From NCBI GenBank assembly GCA_021776515.1, contig JAJFFS010000003.1:62001-126000 (forward strand): DNA of 64,000 bases, written 5' to 3'. The notes below the pieces were generated by a model. That model was not told the DNA's origin. It did not search any database and worked only from the letters and a program-made list of their open reading frames with translations. The DNA comes from Robiginitomaculum sp. GTDB taxonomy: Bacteria > Pseudomonadota > Alphaproteobacteria > Caulobacterales > Maricaulaceae. Below are positions 9,687-19,569 of this stretch, one piece after another (position 1 is the first letter of the stretch; every line of letters starts with the position of its first letter). A program made the translations under genes and the position numbers.

Positions 9687-10244
9687 ATGGCTTTTTATCC
9701 TGATGAACGCCTTGGCTTATTTATTGACGGTGCAAATTTTTATGCCGCTGTTCGTGCTCTAGACATAGAAATAGATTATTCCAAGCTCCTTGAGGAATTT
9801 CGCAAGCGTGGCCGTCTTGTACGCGCCAACTATTACACAGCCCTGGTTGATGATCAGGATTTTTCGCCCCTAAAGAAAATGGTGGACTGGCTGGATTATA
9901 ATGGATTTACCATTATTACCAAATCAGCAAAAGAATATATCGACCATGCAAGCGGGAAAAAACGCACCAAGGGCGATATGGACGTTAACATCACTGTTGA
10001 TGCTTTGCAGGCCACCGAATGGCTTGACCATATTATCCTGTTTTCAGGGGATGGTGATTTTTGCGCACTGATAAAAGCCATTCAAAGCAAAGGCGTGCGT
10101 GTGTCAGTAGTTTCAACCGCATTATCAAATCCTCCCGTTGTTTCGGATGACCTGCGCCGTGTTGCTGATGCTTTTATCGAACTTGGTGATCTGGCTCAAT
10201 TGCTTGCCCGTCCGGCGCGTCCAGATAATGAAATAAGCGAATGA
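9687..10244 (+). CDS. NYN domain protein (LabA/DUF88 family), probable RNase-like
   Basis: This 185-residue protein belongs to the NYN/PIN-like LabA (DUF88) family. These proteins share the acidic nuclease centre of PIN domains and are thought to act on RNA. The acidic residues are visible: D14 in LFIDGANFY, the aspartates of KGDMDVNITVDA, and those of LFSGDGDF. The C-terminal LRRVADAFIELGDL is also typical. The ATG at 9687 was preferred to the TTG at 9672. It diverges from folK by 30 bases and is 10 bases before the uracil-DNA glycosylase gene. The substrate is unknown. Confidence 0.85.
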   Translation: MAFYPDERLGLFIDGANFYAAVRALDIEIDYSKLLEEFRKRGRLVRANYYTALVDDQDFSPLKKMVDWLDYNGFTIITKSAKEYIDHASGKKRTKGDMDVNITVDALQATEWLDHIILFSGDGDFCALIKAIQSKGVRVSVVSTALSNPPVVSDDLRRVADAFIELGDLAQLLARPARPDNEISE

Positions 10245-10254
10245 AGATACAAGC

Positions 10255-10917
10255 ATGAGCCCCTTTACCCCCCCCGAAGCACCAGCCAATTGTACGTTAT
10301 GCCCGCGTCTGGTTACCTATATTCAGGAAATCGCAAAGGCGGAACCGGATTGGCATAATGGTCCTGTAGATTCTTTTGGTGATGAAAACGCGCGGCTTTT
10401 AATTGTTGGCATGGCCCCCGGGCGTGGCGGTGCCAATCGTACAGGGCGACCGTTCACTGGTGATGGTGCTGGAGATTTACTCTACAAGGCATTGGCAAAA
10501 CAGGGGTTTTCTATTGGCGCATTCGATAAAAATGGCCAGGATAACCTGCGTCTGCAAGATTGTATGATCACCAATGCTGTGCGTTGCGTACCGCCGCAAA
10601 ACAAGCCAACCGGAGAGGAAACCCGTAATTGCCGCCCATTTTTGATCAGCAGACTGGCGCATTTACCAAAGGTGATAGCGCTTTTTGCGCTAGGGCGTAT
10701 CGCTCATGACAATGTTATTTCTACACTGGGGTTGCGCCGCGCTGCACATCCGTTCGGGCATGGCGCAGAACACATTCTGGAAAGTCAGGGCCGAACAATT
10801 CGCCTGTTCGACAGTTATCATTGCTCTCGTTATAACACCAATACGGGTCGTTTGACCGAGCCCATGTTTGATGAAGTTTTTATGGCTGTTCGTACTTTTC
10901 TGGACAAGAGTTCATGA
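10255..10917 (+). CDS. Family 5 uracil-DNA glycosylase (UDGb)
   Basis: This 220-residue enzyme fits uracil-DNA glycosylase family 5 (UDGb), which removes uracil and other deaminated bases from DNA. The N-terminal cysteine motif NCTLCPRLV suggests an iron-sulphur cluster together with later cysteines. Motif 1 is MAPGRGGANRTGRPFTGDGAG. Motif 2 covers TNAVRCVPPQNKPTGEE. The C-terminal catalytic loop reads HCSRYNTNTGRLT, where the family usually has HPS; the proline is a cysteine here. It overlaps the MFS gene by 4 bases and follows the NYN gene closely, so the three plus-strand genes look like one operon. Confidence 0.88.
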   Translation: MSPFTPPEAPANCTLCPRLVTYIQEIAKAEPDWHNGPVDSFGDENARLLIVGMAPGRGGANRTGRPFTGDGAGDLLYKALAKQGFSIGAFDKNGQDNLRLQDCMITNAVRCVPPQNKPTGEETRNCRPFLISRLAHLPKVIALFALGRIAHDNVISTLGLRRAAHPFGHGAEHILESQGRTIRLFDSYHCSRYNTNTGRLTEPMFDEVFMAVRTFLDKSS

Positions 10918-12200
10918 GCGATTCAACAGCGCTACAACTGGTTCGGGAGCGCCGTTTCGGGCCGCTTCTGTTGTCCCAGTCGTTTGGTGCATTTAACGAC
11001 AACGTATTCAAATACTCGCTTATCATTCTTATCACCTATAGCGGCTTGCAGTTACAGGGTATCCCCCGCGATGTACTGGTGCCTGTTGCGGCTACCATCT
11101 TCACACTACCACTATTTTTATTCTCAGCCATAGCCGGACAAATTGCCGACCGCTTTCCCCGCGCTCAGGTGTTGAAAATGGCAAAACTGGCAGAAATTGC
11201 CTTGATGATAATTGCTGCGCTTGGGTTTTTACTAAACTCCGGGCCTGTTCTTTTCATCACACTTTTTTTTATGGGTGCGCAATCTGCAATATTTTCTCCG
11301 GCAAAACAGGCCGCCCTGCCCCACTATCTTAGCCGTAAGGAACTGGTACCCGGAAACGCGCTAATGAGTGGCACGTTGTTTTTATCAATTCTGACCGGAT
11401 CACTCTTGGGAACGCTGGTCATTCTTCGCCCTAATGGCCCGGAAATCATTGCTTTGACACTTGTTATCCTGTCTGTGTTGGGGTGGCTGTCCATGCGCTT
11501 ATTGCCAACCAAACCAGCCGCTGTGCCCGGCCTGAAACTTAACTGGAATATTGTTTCCGGTACCTGGCATACCATGGCCAATTTGGTTACAGAGCCTCGT
11601 GCCATGCGCCCGTTGATAGGTGTAGCCTGGTTCTGGGCAGCCAGTGCCGCTTCGGTGACGGTGTTACCGCTGTTTATTCGTGATGCGCTTTATATGGATG
11701 AAAGCGTCGTGTCCGTGTTCATGGTTGTTTTTACCATAGGGGCTGCAATCGGTTCTTTGGGTTGTGCGGCGGCAACCCGGCACCGGGATATTTTATGGCT
11801 TTCAATCATTGGCGCTGTGTTGTTATCTGTTTTCGCCGTTGATGTGTTTTTTGCCAGTGCGGGACGGGCAGAAGCGCCATACGGAGACCTGGGAGTTTTT
11901 TTTAGCGACAAACGCAATTGGCGGCTCCTTTTTGACTTTTTTGCCATGTCGACGTTCTCAGGGGTTTTTGTTGTCCCCTTGCAAGCCATGTCACAACATC
12001 GTGCGCCTGAAGCATCGAGGGCGCGTATTCTTGCCGGTGGGGCTGTTATGAATGCTGCCGGTGCCTCTATGGGGCAGTTAGCCTTGATCGGAGTAGCCCG
12101 CGCCAATTTCCCACTTTCCAGCACTTATGTTGGCATTGCGGTTATAAGTCTTTTGTTTGCGATATTTATGATTTACAGGCGGGTAAAAAACACATGGTAG
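10914..12200 (+). CDS. MFS transporter, LplT-like (lysophospholipid transporter type)
   Basis: This 428-residue integral membrane protein has about 12 hydrophobic segments. The N-terminus with RFGPLLLSQSFGAFNDNVFKY is the mark of the MFS branch that includes LplT and the transporter half of fused acyl-ACP synthetase/acyltransferase proteins, which flip lysophospholipid into the inner leaflet. The loop after helix 2 has GQIADRFPRAQVLK, and ARILAGGAVMNAAG is in the second half. No acyltransferase domain is fused or adjacent. It overlaps the UDGb gene by 4 bases and the rnd start by 7 bases. The substrate is inferred only from family resemblance. Confidence 0.78.
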   Translation: MSDSTALQLVRERRFGPLLLSQSFGAFNDNVFKYSLIILITYSGLQLQGIPRDVLVPVAATIFTLPLFLFSAIAGQIADRFPRAQVLKMAKLAEIALMIIAALGFLLNSGPVLFITLFFMGAQSAIFSPAKQAALPHYLSRKELVPGNALMSGTLFLSILTGSLLGTLVILRPNGPEIIALTLVILSVLGWLSMRLLPTKPAAVPGLKLNWNIVSGTWHTMANLVTEPRAMRPLIGVAWFWAASAASVTVLPLFIRDALYMDESVVSVFMVVFTIGAAIGSLGCAAATRHRDILWLSIIGAVLLSVFAVDVFFASAGRAEAPYGDLGVFFSDKRNWRLLFDFFAMSTFSGVFVVPLQAMSQHRAPEASRARILAGGAVMNAAGASMGQLALIGVARANFPLSSTYVGIAVISLLFAIFMIYRRVKNTW

Positions 12201-13357
12201 AGACTGATCTACAAATCGTTACAGACACGGCTACGCTGGAAAAAGTGTGTGCAGGTTTGCGCAAGGCAGAGTTTTTCGCCGTGGATACCGAATTTTTACG
12301 CGAAAGTACCTATTGGTCAAAGCTGTGCCTCATACAAGTTGCTGGTGGCGATGTAGAAGCCATCATCGACCCGCTTGCCAAAGACCTGGATTTACGGCCT
12401 TTTTTATCAGTAATGGCCGAACCATCCATTACCAAAGTGTTTCATGCTGCCCGGCAGGATCTGGAAATATTCTACCGTCTTATGGGCCAGGTTCCCCTGC
12501 CCCTTTTTGATAGCCAGATAGCTGCCATGGCCGCAGGCCTTGGTGATTCAATTGGCTATGACACTCTGGTTCAAAAAATGTTGAGCCGGAGCGTTGATAA
12601 AGGTTCACGGTTTACCGACTGGTCACGTCGGCCACTTACGGACAAACAGCTCACCTATGCCATTGGTGATGTCACCCATTTGCGCGACCTTTACCCGCTT
12701 CTCATCGGGCGCCTTGCCAATAATAACCGTCTTAGCTGGGTTGATGAAGAGATGGCCGGGCTTACCAACCCCGGGATTTACCAGTTTAATCCAGAAGATG
12801 CCTGGCGTCGTATGAAAATACGCAAATACACGCCGCAATGGCTGGCGATTATGCGTCTGGTATCGCGCTGGCGAGAACGAGAAGCCCAGACGCGCGATAA
12901 ACCACGCGGGCGCATTATCAAAGATGATGCCATTTATGAGATTGCCCAGCAGGCCCCCCGTAACGTAGAGGCTTTGGGTCGGATGCGCGCTATCCCCAGG
13001 GGGTTTGAACGCTCCTCAATAGCGAGAGACCTGTTGGACGTCGTCAAAGAGGCGCTGGAAGACCCTTCCAGCCACGCACCACATATCTCGCGTCCTCCGG
13101 CAATGCCTCCGGGGCTTGGACCTGTCACAGAAATGCTGAAAGTTTTATTGCGCATCAAGGCTGAAGAACTTGGTGTAGCCCCCCGTCTGATCGCTAATGC
13201 GGCTGAAATTGAACAATTGGCTGCCTTCGATGCAGCGGACATCCCTGCCTTGCAAGGATGGCGCTATGAGGCCTTTGGTGAGGATGCCTTGCGCCTGAAA
13301 CGTGGTGAAATCAGCCTTACCCTGAAAGAAAAACAAGCAAAAATAGAAACGCGCTGA
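12194..13357 (+). CDS. rnd: Ribonuclease D
   Basis: RNase D (387 residues) is a 3'-5' exoribonuclease that trims tRNA and other small RNA precursors. The DEDD exonuclease domain shows D31 and E33 in VDTEFLRE, KVFHAARQDLEIF (second Asp) and LTYAIGDVTHLRDLY (Tyr/Asp of the DEDDy type). An HRDC domain follows from about residue 210 (WLAIMRLVSRWREREAQ). The start ATG lies inside the last codons of the MFS gene (7-base overlap). Length and motifs are normal. Confidence 0.94.
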   Translation: MVETDLQIVTDTATLEKVCAGLRKAEFFAVDTEFLRESTYWSKLCLIQVAGGDVEAIIDPLAKDLDLRPFLSVMAEPSITKVFHAARQDLEIFYRLMGQVPLPLFDSQIAAMAAGLGDSIGYDTLVQKMLSRSVDKGSRFTDWSRRPLTDKQLTYAIGDVTHLRDLYPLLIGRLANNNRLSWVDEEMAGLTNPGIYQFNPEDAWRRMKIRKYTPQWLAIMRLVSRWREREAQTRDKPRGRIIKDDAIYEIAQQAPRNVEALGRMRAIPRGFERSSIARDLLDVVKEALEDPSSHAPHISRPPAMPPGLGPVTEMLKVLLRIKAEELGVAPRLIANAAEIEQLAAFDAADIPALQGWRYEAFGEDALRLKRGEISLTLKEKQAKIETR

Positions 13358-13451
13358 TTGTTTTTTATTTAGAAACACAATCTTAGCGATTATAAAGTAG
13401 CATCATCACCTAACGTTCAATAAATGAGCGAATAAAAAAATGGTGAATACG

Positions 13452-13868
13452 ATGACTCCTGAACAAATTGAACTCGTACAAAACAGCTTTGCAAAAGTGC
13501 GCCCTGCCGCAAAAGATGTTTCCTCACTTTTCTATAAACGGCTTTTTCATGTCGCCCCGCAAGTGCGTCCTATGTTTCCGGAAAATATGGATGAGCAAGG
13601 CAAAAAACTGATGGCTGTGCTGGGCACGGCTGTTCAGAGCTTAACCAATTTACCAGCATTGGTACCCGTGCTTGAGAAACTCGCTATAGGTCACCTGGAA
13701 TATGGTGTTGAAGAGGCACATTATGACGTGGTTGGCGAGGTTCTGTTATGGACCCTGGAACAAGGGCTGGGCGATGACTTTACGCCTGAAGTGCGCGACG
13801 CCTGGATTGAGACCTACACGATAGTTGCTCAGACCATGTGCGGTGCCGCTTACGCAAAAGCGGCTTGA
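13452..13868 (+). CDS. Single-domain globin (bacterial haemoglobin)
   Basis: This 138-residue myoglobin-fold globin resembles the haem domain of flavohaemoglobins and Vitreoscilla haemoglobin; no reductase domain is present. Visible features are the start MTPEQIELVQNSFAKV, the B-helix SSLFYKRLFHVAP with its tyrosine, and the proximal histidine region LEKLAIGHLEYGVEEAHY. The ATG at 13452 was chosen because GGTGA stands 5 bases before it; an ATG 12 bases upstream (13440) is the alternative and lacks a ribosome-binding site. The likely role is oxygen or nitric oxide handling. It follows rnd after about 95 bases. Confidence 0.88.
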   Translation: MTPEQIELVQNSFAKVRPAAKDVSSLFYKRLFHVAPQVRPMFPENMDEQGKKLMAVLGTAVQSLTNLPALVPVLEKLAIGHLEYGVEEAHYDVVGEVLLWTLEQGLGDDFTPEVRDAWIETYTIVAQTMCGAAYAKAA

Positions 13869-13875
13869 TTGCACC

Positions 13876-15375
13876 TTAGGTAGTTAAGTTCAGGGCGGTA
13901 GCCATATCCCCCAGACGTTTACGTGACCGTATTGTCAATAATTCTTGCGCGTCCTCACGCGCAAGAAGTTGTAAGGTTTTACCTTCAATCTGAATGTGGG
14001 TTCGTTTTAACAGCTTGGCTGTTCTGCCGGAAACGGCAGCGGCACAACGTAAACTCATGCCAAGACCCAGCGCCCAGTTTCTTTGCTTTTTACCGAGCAA
14101 GTGTCCTATTAAGCCCGCTCTTGGTATAGTTACATCACCTGCATAGCGGTGAAAAATACACAAAGCCAGTGCCGCACGTTCCGCATGTGTAAGGCCTGCA
14201 AAAGGTGCAAACAAAACAATATCAAAGGCTATCTCTGACCTGTGGTCCGGGTGAAGGCGTGCACCAATATCTGCAAGGCGGCACGCGGCGGAATACATGA
14301 GGTTTGTACGTTTTTTGCCAAACGGCGCTTTCTGTACATCCAGAACAGGGTTAAGCCAGCGTTCCAGTTCCCCCCCCAAACGTGGTGATGCCCAGTTTTG
14401 CTGAGCCAGCGCTTTCACGCCAGCAAGAACAGGATGAACGGCACGAGCTTTTGAACTTAGTTGCTCGTAGAGTAACCCTTCACGAAGGCCGTGGCTCGAA
14501 ATCGTAATATTTTCAAAAAAATTGCGTTGCAGGATACGCTCAAGCAATAAGGCAGCATACGGCAATAGTGGTGCTCGTCGTGACGAGAGGCCAGGAGTGC
14601 GGCCAAGCGACGCTGAACTTTGCGCACCAACAAGGTGCACCAGCTCAAAGGCTTCGTCCCGGCTCATGGTGTAATTATGCAAAATCCGCAAGGGATGCCC
14701 GCGTAGTGCCATATTCACCAAAGCAAGAGATCGCCATGCGCCTCCAACAGCATAAAAATTGCCATTGCCACCAGCGGTGATTTGTTGCGTTGCCAAATCC
14801 AGAGCCGCATCAATGCGCCCGCTCATTTCCTTGAGACTTATGGTGCTGCCAGCGTGCATGGCCAGTGGTCCAAGGGGGAGAGAAATGCCGCGTCTTGCCC
14901 GCCCCATACTAACCGGGACAAGTTCCAGTGATGACCCACCTAAATCTCCGACAAGGCCCAAAGCATCCGGTGCACCGGCGATTACGCCCAGTGCAGAAAG
15001 CCGGGCTTCTTCTTCCCCTTCAATAATAGATATTTTTAGCCCTGTTTGCTGTTTTACGTCCTCAATAAATTCAGGACCATCTTTGGCAATGCGTACTGCT
15101 GCCGTTGCGACAGCCAGAATATTTTTAACACCGCGTGCCTTGATTATGCGTTTATAGCGTTTCAAAGCCGCCATTGCAGCCGATACACCATCAGGATTTA
15201 AGGTACCTGTTTCGGCTAAGCCCTTTCCTAGGCCCGCCAGGACCTTTTCATTAAAAACCGGCTGGAAAAAAGTTTCACGGGTCCGAAAAACAACCAGACG
15301 CACTGAGTTAGAGCCCACGTCAATGACAGCCTTGTCGATAAGACCGTTTTTCCTGTCCCCCTCCCTGGCTGTCAT
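13876..15375 (-). CDS. ppx: Exopolyphosphatase / guanosine pentaphosphatase (Ppx/GppA)
   Basis: This 499-residue actin-fold phosphatase releases phosphate from polyphosphate and may also act on pppGpp. The first phosphate-binding loop is VIDVGSNSVRLVVF and the catalytic glutamate region is ISIIEGEEEARLSALGV. The second loop is GLVGDLGGSSLELV. A C-terminal helical part follows from about residue 310. It lies 2 bases after ppk in the same direction, so synthesis and breakdown of polyphosphate are encoded together. Confidence 0.93.
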   Translation of the reverse strand: MTAREGDRKNGLIDKAVIDVGSNSVRLVVFRTRETFFQPVFNEKVLAGLGKGLAETGTLNPDGVSAAMAALKRYKRIIKARGVKNILAVATAAVRIAKDGPEFIEDVKQQTGLKISIIEGEEEARLSALGVIAGAPDALGLVGDLGGSSLELVPVSMGRARRGISLPLGPLAMHAGSTISLKEMSGRIDAALDLATQQITAGGNGNFYAVGGAWRSLALVNMALRGHPLRILHNYTMSRDEAFELVHLVGAQSSASLGRTPGLSSRRAPLLPYAALLLERILQRNFFENITISSHGLREGLLYEQLSSKARAVHPVLAGVKALAQQNWASPRLGGELERWLNPVLDVQKAPFGKKRTNLMYSAACRLADIGARLHPDHRSEIAFDIVLFAPFAGLTHAERAALALCIFHRYAGDVTIPRAGLIGHLLGKKQRNWALGLGMSLRCAAAVSGRTAKLLKRTHIQIEGKTLQLLAREDAQELLTIRSRKRLGDMATALNLTT

Positions 15376-15377
15376 GT

Positions 15378-17564
15378 TTAGTTATTTCCCGCTTCAAAAA
15401 GAGAGGGTTGATCATGCTTAAAGGCACTGCCGCGACCGGATAGTGAAGGGTTGGTCATGAAATAGGTGTGGGCGCTAAAGGGGCTATCTATCCGGGTAAC
15501 ATCCAGCCGCTTGAAACTGCCATCAGGACACATGCTCCAGCTTTGGGCCTGATCCTGAAGGTTGGCGACCATGATCTGGTTAAGCACCTGGCGATGCACC
15601 GTGGGGTTTTGTATGGGGCACAGAACCTCAACACGGCGGTTAAGATTACGCGGCATCCAGTCAGCCGAAGAGATAAAAACCAATGCAGACGTTGAGGGTA
15701 TGGCTTTGCCGTTAGCAAAACAGGCAATGCGGGAATGCTCCAAAAACCGGCCAATAATACTTTTGACCTGAATATTCTCTGACAGCCCCGGCACGCCGGG
15801 ACGCAAACAGCATATCCCCCTGATAATCATATCAATTTTTACACCTGCATTGCTTGCGGCATAAAGTGCATCGATCACCTGCGGATCTACCAGTGCATTC
15901 AATTTTACCCAAATACCACTGGGTTTTCCTGCACGGGCATTATCTGCTTCGGCAGCAATCAAGCGTAGCAAGGTTGATTTACAATTCAGTGGTGAGAGGG
16001 CAATGCGCTCAAAAACCTCTGGTTGGGCATAGCCTGTTACATAATTAAATACCCGTACGGCATCGCGGCCAAAAGCAGGGTCAGCCGTAAACAAGGAGAG
16101 ATCCGTATATACCCTGGCGGTCTGCGGATGATAATTGCCTGTTCCAAAATGGGTGTAGGTGCGTAATTGATCCCCTTCACGGCGAACAACAAGGCTGATC
16201 TTGGCGTGGGTCTTCCATTCGATAAACCCATAGACCACTTGCACACCGGCGCGCTCCAAAGCACGGGCAAGGTTAAGATTTGTTTCTTCATCGAAGCGCG
16301 CTTTTAGCTCGATAAGTGCCGTCACATTCTTGCCCGCCTCCGCCGCAGCAATCAGAGCCGATACAATGGGGGAGCTTTTTGATGTCCGGTACAATGTTTG
16401 TTTTATCGTCACAACATCAGGATCGACCACAGCTTGCCGTAAAAACTGCACCATGACATCAAAGGATTCATAAGGGTGGTGGATAAGAATATCTTTTTCA
16501 CGAATTGCAGCAAAACAATCGCCGCCATGGTCACGAATACGCTCAGGGAAACGGGGCTCATAAGATGGAAATTGCAAATCAGGGCGCTCTGGGATGATAA
16601 GCTGGTCCAGCTGACTTATGCCCAATATGCCATCTACAGGGGCAATATCCTGTTTTTCGGCATCAAGGTGCTCGACAATAAACTGCCGCAAAGTATCCGG
16701 CGTACTGGCATCAAACTTAATCCGTACCACCACGCCCCGGCGGCGTTCTTTTATCAAGCTCTCAAACTGCAGAACGAGGTCTTCAGCCTCTTCCTCCACC
16801 TCAATATCACTGTCACGCAATATGCGAAAAGCCCCGGTTTCTTCCACTATATAGCCAGGAAATATGTCTTCAAAGAAACATGCTATAACAGATTCAAGAG
16901 GGACGAATGACGTAATAGCATAGCCGTCTTTAGTGCGCTGCCCCTCATTCAGTGACAAAAATCGTGGCACACCTGTTGGGATAGGCACAAGCGCGTTCAT
17001 GAGCTTTCCATCCCGAGCACGGCGTAGCTTTAACACCAGTGCAAAACCCAGATTTGGAATGAAGGGAAACGGGTGAGCCGGATCAATAGCCAACGGCGTA
17101 ATCAAAGGAAAAATACGAGCGACAAAAGCTTCATGTAATTTTTTTTTATTTTCGATATCAAGAGTATCTGCGTTCCTGACAAGAAGCCCTGATTTGCTCA
17201 ATTCGGGCATTAATTCCCGCCATATCCGTTGTTGATCTTTCATCAGTTTAGCCGTTTGCGTATTGATACGCTCAAGCTGCACTTGTGGTGTAAGGCCATC
17301 CTGGCTAGCCCGGTTCAGGCCTGCACGTATTTGTGCACGCAACCCGGCAACACGCACCATATAAAACTCATCCAGATTAGACCCGGAGATAGACAAAAAC
17401 CGAAGTCTTTCCAGTAGCGGGTGACAGTGGTTTTCTGCTTCTTGAAGTACTCGCATATTGAACTGCAACCAACTCAACTCACGGTTCAAAAACCGCGAGG
17501 CAGAGGTGGAAAGATTTTCATCTACACTTACGTCGTTAGCATTTTTGCTGATTGCGACCATCAT
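15378..17564 (-). CDS. ppk: Polyphosphate kinase 1
   Basis: PPK1 (728 residues) reversibly builds polyphosphate from ATP. The N-domain starts [20 protein letters not shown] and has [16 protein letters not shown]. The phospholipase-D-like catalytic part has [13 protein letters not shown], the phospho-accepting histidine in [15 protein letters not shown], and [18 protein letters not shown]. Two ATG codons in tandem are possible starts, overlapping the hdaA stop by 4 or 1 bases. Polyphosphate could support phosphate storage together with the PiT carrier at 52.3 kb, though the two are far apart. Confidence 0.96.
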   Translation of the reverse strand: MMVAISKNANDVSVDENLSTSASRFLNRELSWLQFNMRVLQEAENHCHPLLERLRFLSISGSNLDEFYMVRVAGLRAQIRAGLNRASQDGLTPQVQLERINTQTAKLMKDQQRIWRELMPELSKSGLLVRNADTLDIENKKKLHEAFVARIFPLITPLAIDPAHPFPFIPNLGFALVLKLRRARDGKLMNALVPIPTGVPRFLSLNEGQRTKDGYAITSFVPLESVIACFFEDIFPGYIVEETGAFRILRDSDIEVEEEAEDLVLQFESLIKERRRGVVVRIKFDASTPDTLRQFIVEHLDAEKQDIAPVDGILGISQLDQLIIPERPDLQFPSYEPRFPERIRDHGGDCFAAIREKDILIHHPYESFDVMVQFLRQAVVDPDVVTIKQTLYRTSKSSPIVSALIAAAEAGKNVTALIELKARFDEETNLNLARALERAGVQVVYGFIEWKTHAKISLVVRREGDQLRTYTHFGTGNYHPQTARVYTDLSLFTADPAFGRDAVRVFNYVTGYAQPEVFERIALSPLNCKSTLLRLIAAEADNARAGKPSGIWVKLNALVDPQVIDALYAASNAGVKIDMIIRGICCLRPGVPGLSENIQVKSIIGRFLEHSRIACFANGKAIPSTSALVFISSADWMPRNLNRRVEVLCPIQNPTVHRQVLNQIMVANLQDQAQSWSMCPDGSFKRLDVTRIDSPFSAHTYFMTNPSLSGRGSAFKHDQPSLFEAGNN

Positions 17565-18274
17565 AACGCCTCTTCATGATTACTTTGTGGCCTAGAATGG
17601 AATAAATCTGGTAGATTTGTCTCCTCAACCATTTCATTGATTACAGTGCGCACCAATGGCAGGTTAATGTTTTTTCCCAGTTCATGACCTTTAGCATGAA
17701 TACGCTCTACCGTAGTTAATGCCGCAGAGGTGGAACGTTCCATGTGTGATAATAAATAAGTAAGAACCTGTTTTTCTACAGCAATCTGTCTATCAGTAAA
17801 AAGTTTGTTTAATACGCCGGTAAGGACAACATCATCCGGCTCTTCTATGGCAATAGTATGTATGGCTGCCAAACGGGATTTGAGATCAGGCAAGCTTACT
17901 GGCCACTGGCGAGGCATTGCGGGGCTGGTGATTAACACTTGGACCTTCCCGTCTGATGCAGCGTTGATTAACCGGAAAAGAGCGTCTTCATCCATGCTGG
18001 CTGGTAAATCTTCAATCAGCAAAAAACCAGTGGGCATGCGTGGTGTATTAGCTAGATCTCTTGTTTGACCATTACGATCACTTATCCATAAATGTGCAAG
18101 GTGAGACTTCCCGCATCCAGGTGGGCCTGTAAGCACCAGCAAACCGGCAGGCCAGTCTGACCACATACCCAACGCTTTGCGTGCCAGGGCATTGCTGTGT
18201 CCTTCTACGAAGGTTTCACGCCGATATGCACCACCTTTCGGGGTTAAATCAAGCCATAATTGACGGGTCTGCAC
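17561..18274 (-). CDS. hdaA: DnaA-related inactivator HdaA
   Basis: HdaA (237 residues from a GTG at 18274) is a short AAA+ relative of DnaA. With the sliding clamp it promotes ATP hydrolysis by DnaA and so limits re-initiation of replication. The N-terminal QTRQLWLDL contains the clamp-binding motif, the P-loop is [15 protein letters not shown], and the Walker B-like segment is [10 protein letters not shown]. The GTG has AAGGTGA 6 bases before it and gives the usual family N-terminus. An in-frame ATG at 18319 would add 15 residues and overlap the DUF2066 gene by 35 bases. Position before ppk is typical of alphaproteobacteria. Confidence 0.88.
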   Translation of the reverse strand: MQTRQLWLDLTPKGGAYRRETFVEGHSNALARKALGMWSDWPAGLLVLTGPPGCGKSHLAHLWISDRNGQTRDLANTPRMPTGFLLIEDLPASMDEDALFRLINAASDGKVQVLITSPAMPRQWPVSLPDLKSRLAAIHTIAIEEPDDVVLTGVLNKLFTDRQIAVEKQVLTYLLSHMERSTSAALTTVERIHAKGHELGKNINLPLVRTVINEMVEETNLPDLFHSRPQSNHEEAL

Positions 18275-18284
18275 GGCATCACCT

Positions 18285-19385
18285 TTAACGGATTTGGGCA
18301 ACAAGCCCAATATCTTCATTTCTTAACATAATACCCTTTTGCGCAAGACGACGGGCCAACTGCTCCTCGCTTCCCAAAAAAGTCAGCGTCAAGAGTGCGC
18401 CATCTATACTAAGAGCATCAAGCCTGGCTTCTTCGATAAGGGCTTCACTACCAAGCGCATCTCGCAAGGTTTGCCATTCTGACAGTGAGCGATAAAGGGC
18501 CGTCATTATAACACTTTGACGCTCATCCTCTCGCACTATGGCGGCCTGTTTCCATTTGCTTTGCATCGTGTGTGCTATTTTCTGTACAGCAGAACGCAAG
18601 GCGAGAGCGTTGTTGCCGGTAGACATTGATGTCGTACCTTCAAAGCTACCCATGTTCACAACTGACGTAATAAAACCATTTTCCATTGCAACCCGCTTTG
18701 CCAGCACACGAACAACACCCGGTCCAGTTTGTCGGGCATTGGCAATAAGGAGGTCCTCAATGCCAGAATTTGCGGCAATTTGACTTAACAATTCAGGGTC
18801 CAGATTGGCAAGGCGCCGCGCCCTGTGCGCACCGTCATTTCTCAAGTTATTTTGCGATGAAGAAAGTTCGGCAAGAACAAACGGCACCAGGTTATTTTGA
18901 AAGTGCTCCCCTTTTATAACGCGAGCTAATGGGTTGCTAGACGAAGAAATGAGTTGCCCTTGGTTGTTTTGCCATAAGGCTACAACCAAAACAGGCCGGG
19001 CCTGACTTTCAACAAACGGTAATTGCTGTCCGCGCAAAAAAGCACGGATTAACTGTGCGTCAAAGGTAACGCTTAAATCGCCCATATAACGCGAGCGACT
19101 GCGCTTCTCATTTGCGATTTGTATGCCGGCAACCAATTGCTCGGCAACGTCCTCGGTAATGACAAGAGGTGGGTCCAGGAAAAGACGATCCTCAGGCAGG
19201 GTTAACCTGTCCAATAATCTATATGTTGCATCCAGCGTGCCGACACGAATGGCGTGCTCTCTGGCTGCTGTAATATTCGTTCCATACGCATCAATGCGCA
19301 CCCCTGATATCTCAAAAGGGTTGCCTGCGAACGCAACTGGAACGCTTGCCAGAAAAGTTAAAATCGTCAGAAGTGTTCTGAACAT
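18285..19385 (-). CDS. DUF2066 domain exported protein
   Basis: This 366-residue protein of the DUF2066 family has unknown function. An N-terminal signal peptide (MFRTLLTILTFLASVPVAFA) directs export. The next segment, with AREHAIRVGTLDATYRLLDRLT, is the conserved family region. The ending NEDIGLVAQIR is charged and not membranous. It ends 10 bases before the GTG of hdaA, an association common in alphaproteobacteria. The location is probably periplasmic. Confidence 0.83.
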   Translation of the reverse strand: MFRTLLTILTFLASVPVAFAGNPFEISGVRIDAYGTNITAAREHAIRVGTLDATYRLLDRLTLPEDRLFLDPPLVITEDVAEQLVAGIQIANEKRSRSRYMGDLSVTFDAQLIRAFLRGQQLPFVESQARPVLVVALWQNNQGQLISSSSNPLARVIKGEHFQNNLVPFVLAELSSSQNNLRNDGAHRARRLANLDPELLSQIAANSGIEDLLIANARQTGPGVVRVLAKRVAMENGFITSVVNMGSFEGTTSMSTGNNALALRSAVQKIAHTMQSKWKQAAIVREDERQSVIMTALYRSLSEWQTLRDALGSEALIEEARLDALSIDGALLTLTFLGSEEQLARRLAQKGIMLRNEDIGLVAQIR

Positions 19386-19478
19386 GGGGTTTCCTGCATA
19401 ATGTTGCTTCAGTTTTCTTTACAATATACACGCCTCTGGTACGTGAATGAAAGCCGCCTCTTGCGTCTATTCTCACAT

Positions 19479-19535
19479 TAGGTCATAGACTCATAAACAG
19501 CGCTATATTGACCCAGTTTATGAGTCTATAACCTA
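19479..19535. repeat. 53-bp inverted-repeat element flanked by TA
   Basis: Two 18-base arms (19481-19498 and 19516-19533) are inverted copies of each other with one mismatch: GGTCATAGACTCATAAAC and GTTTATGAGTCTATAACC. The spacer between them is 17 bases. A TA dinucleotide stands on both outer sides (19479-19480 and 19534-19535), which is what insertion of a Tc1/mariner or IS630-type miniature element would leave. It lies in the DUF2066-purM gap, 35 bases before purM. Other readings are a regulator site or an RNA hairpin in the purM leader. Confidence 0.75.
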
Positions 19536-19569
19536 GGCTTGTTTTCGCTCAGATAAAGAGAATAACCCA

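Noticed and set aside
13440-13868. Flavohaemoglobin
   Set aside because: Only the globin domain is present; the frame ends in Ala-Lys-Ala-Ala and no FAD/NAD domain follows.
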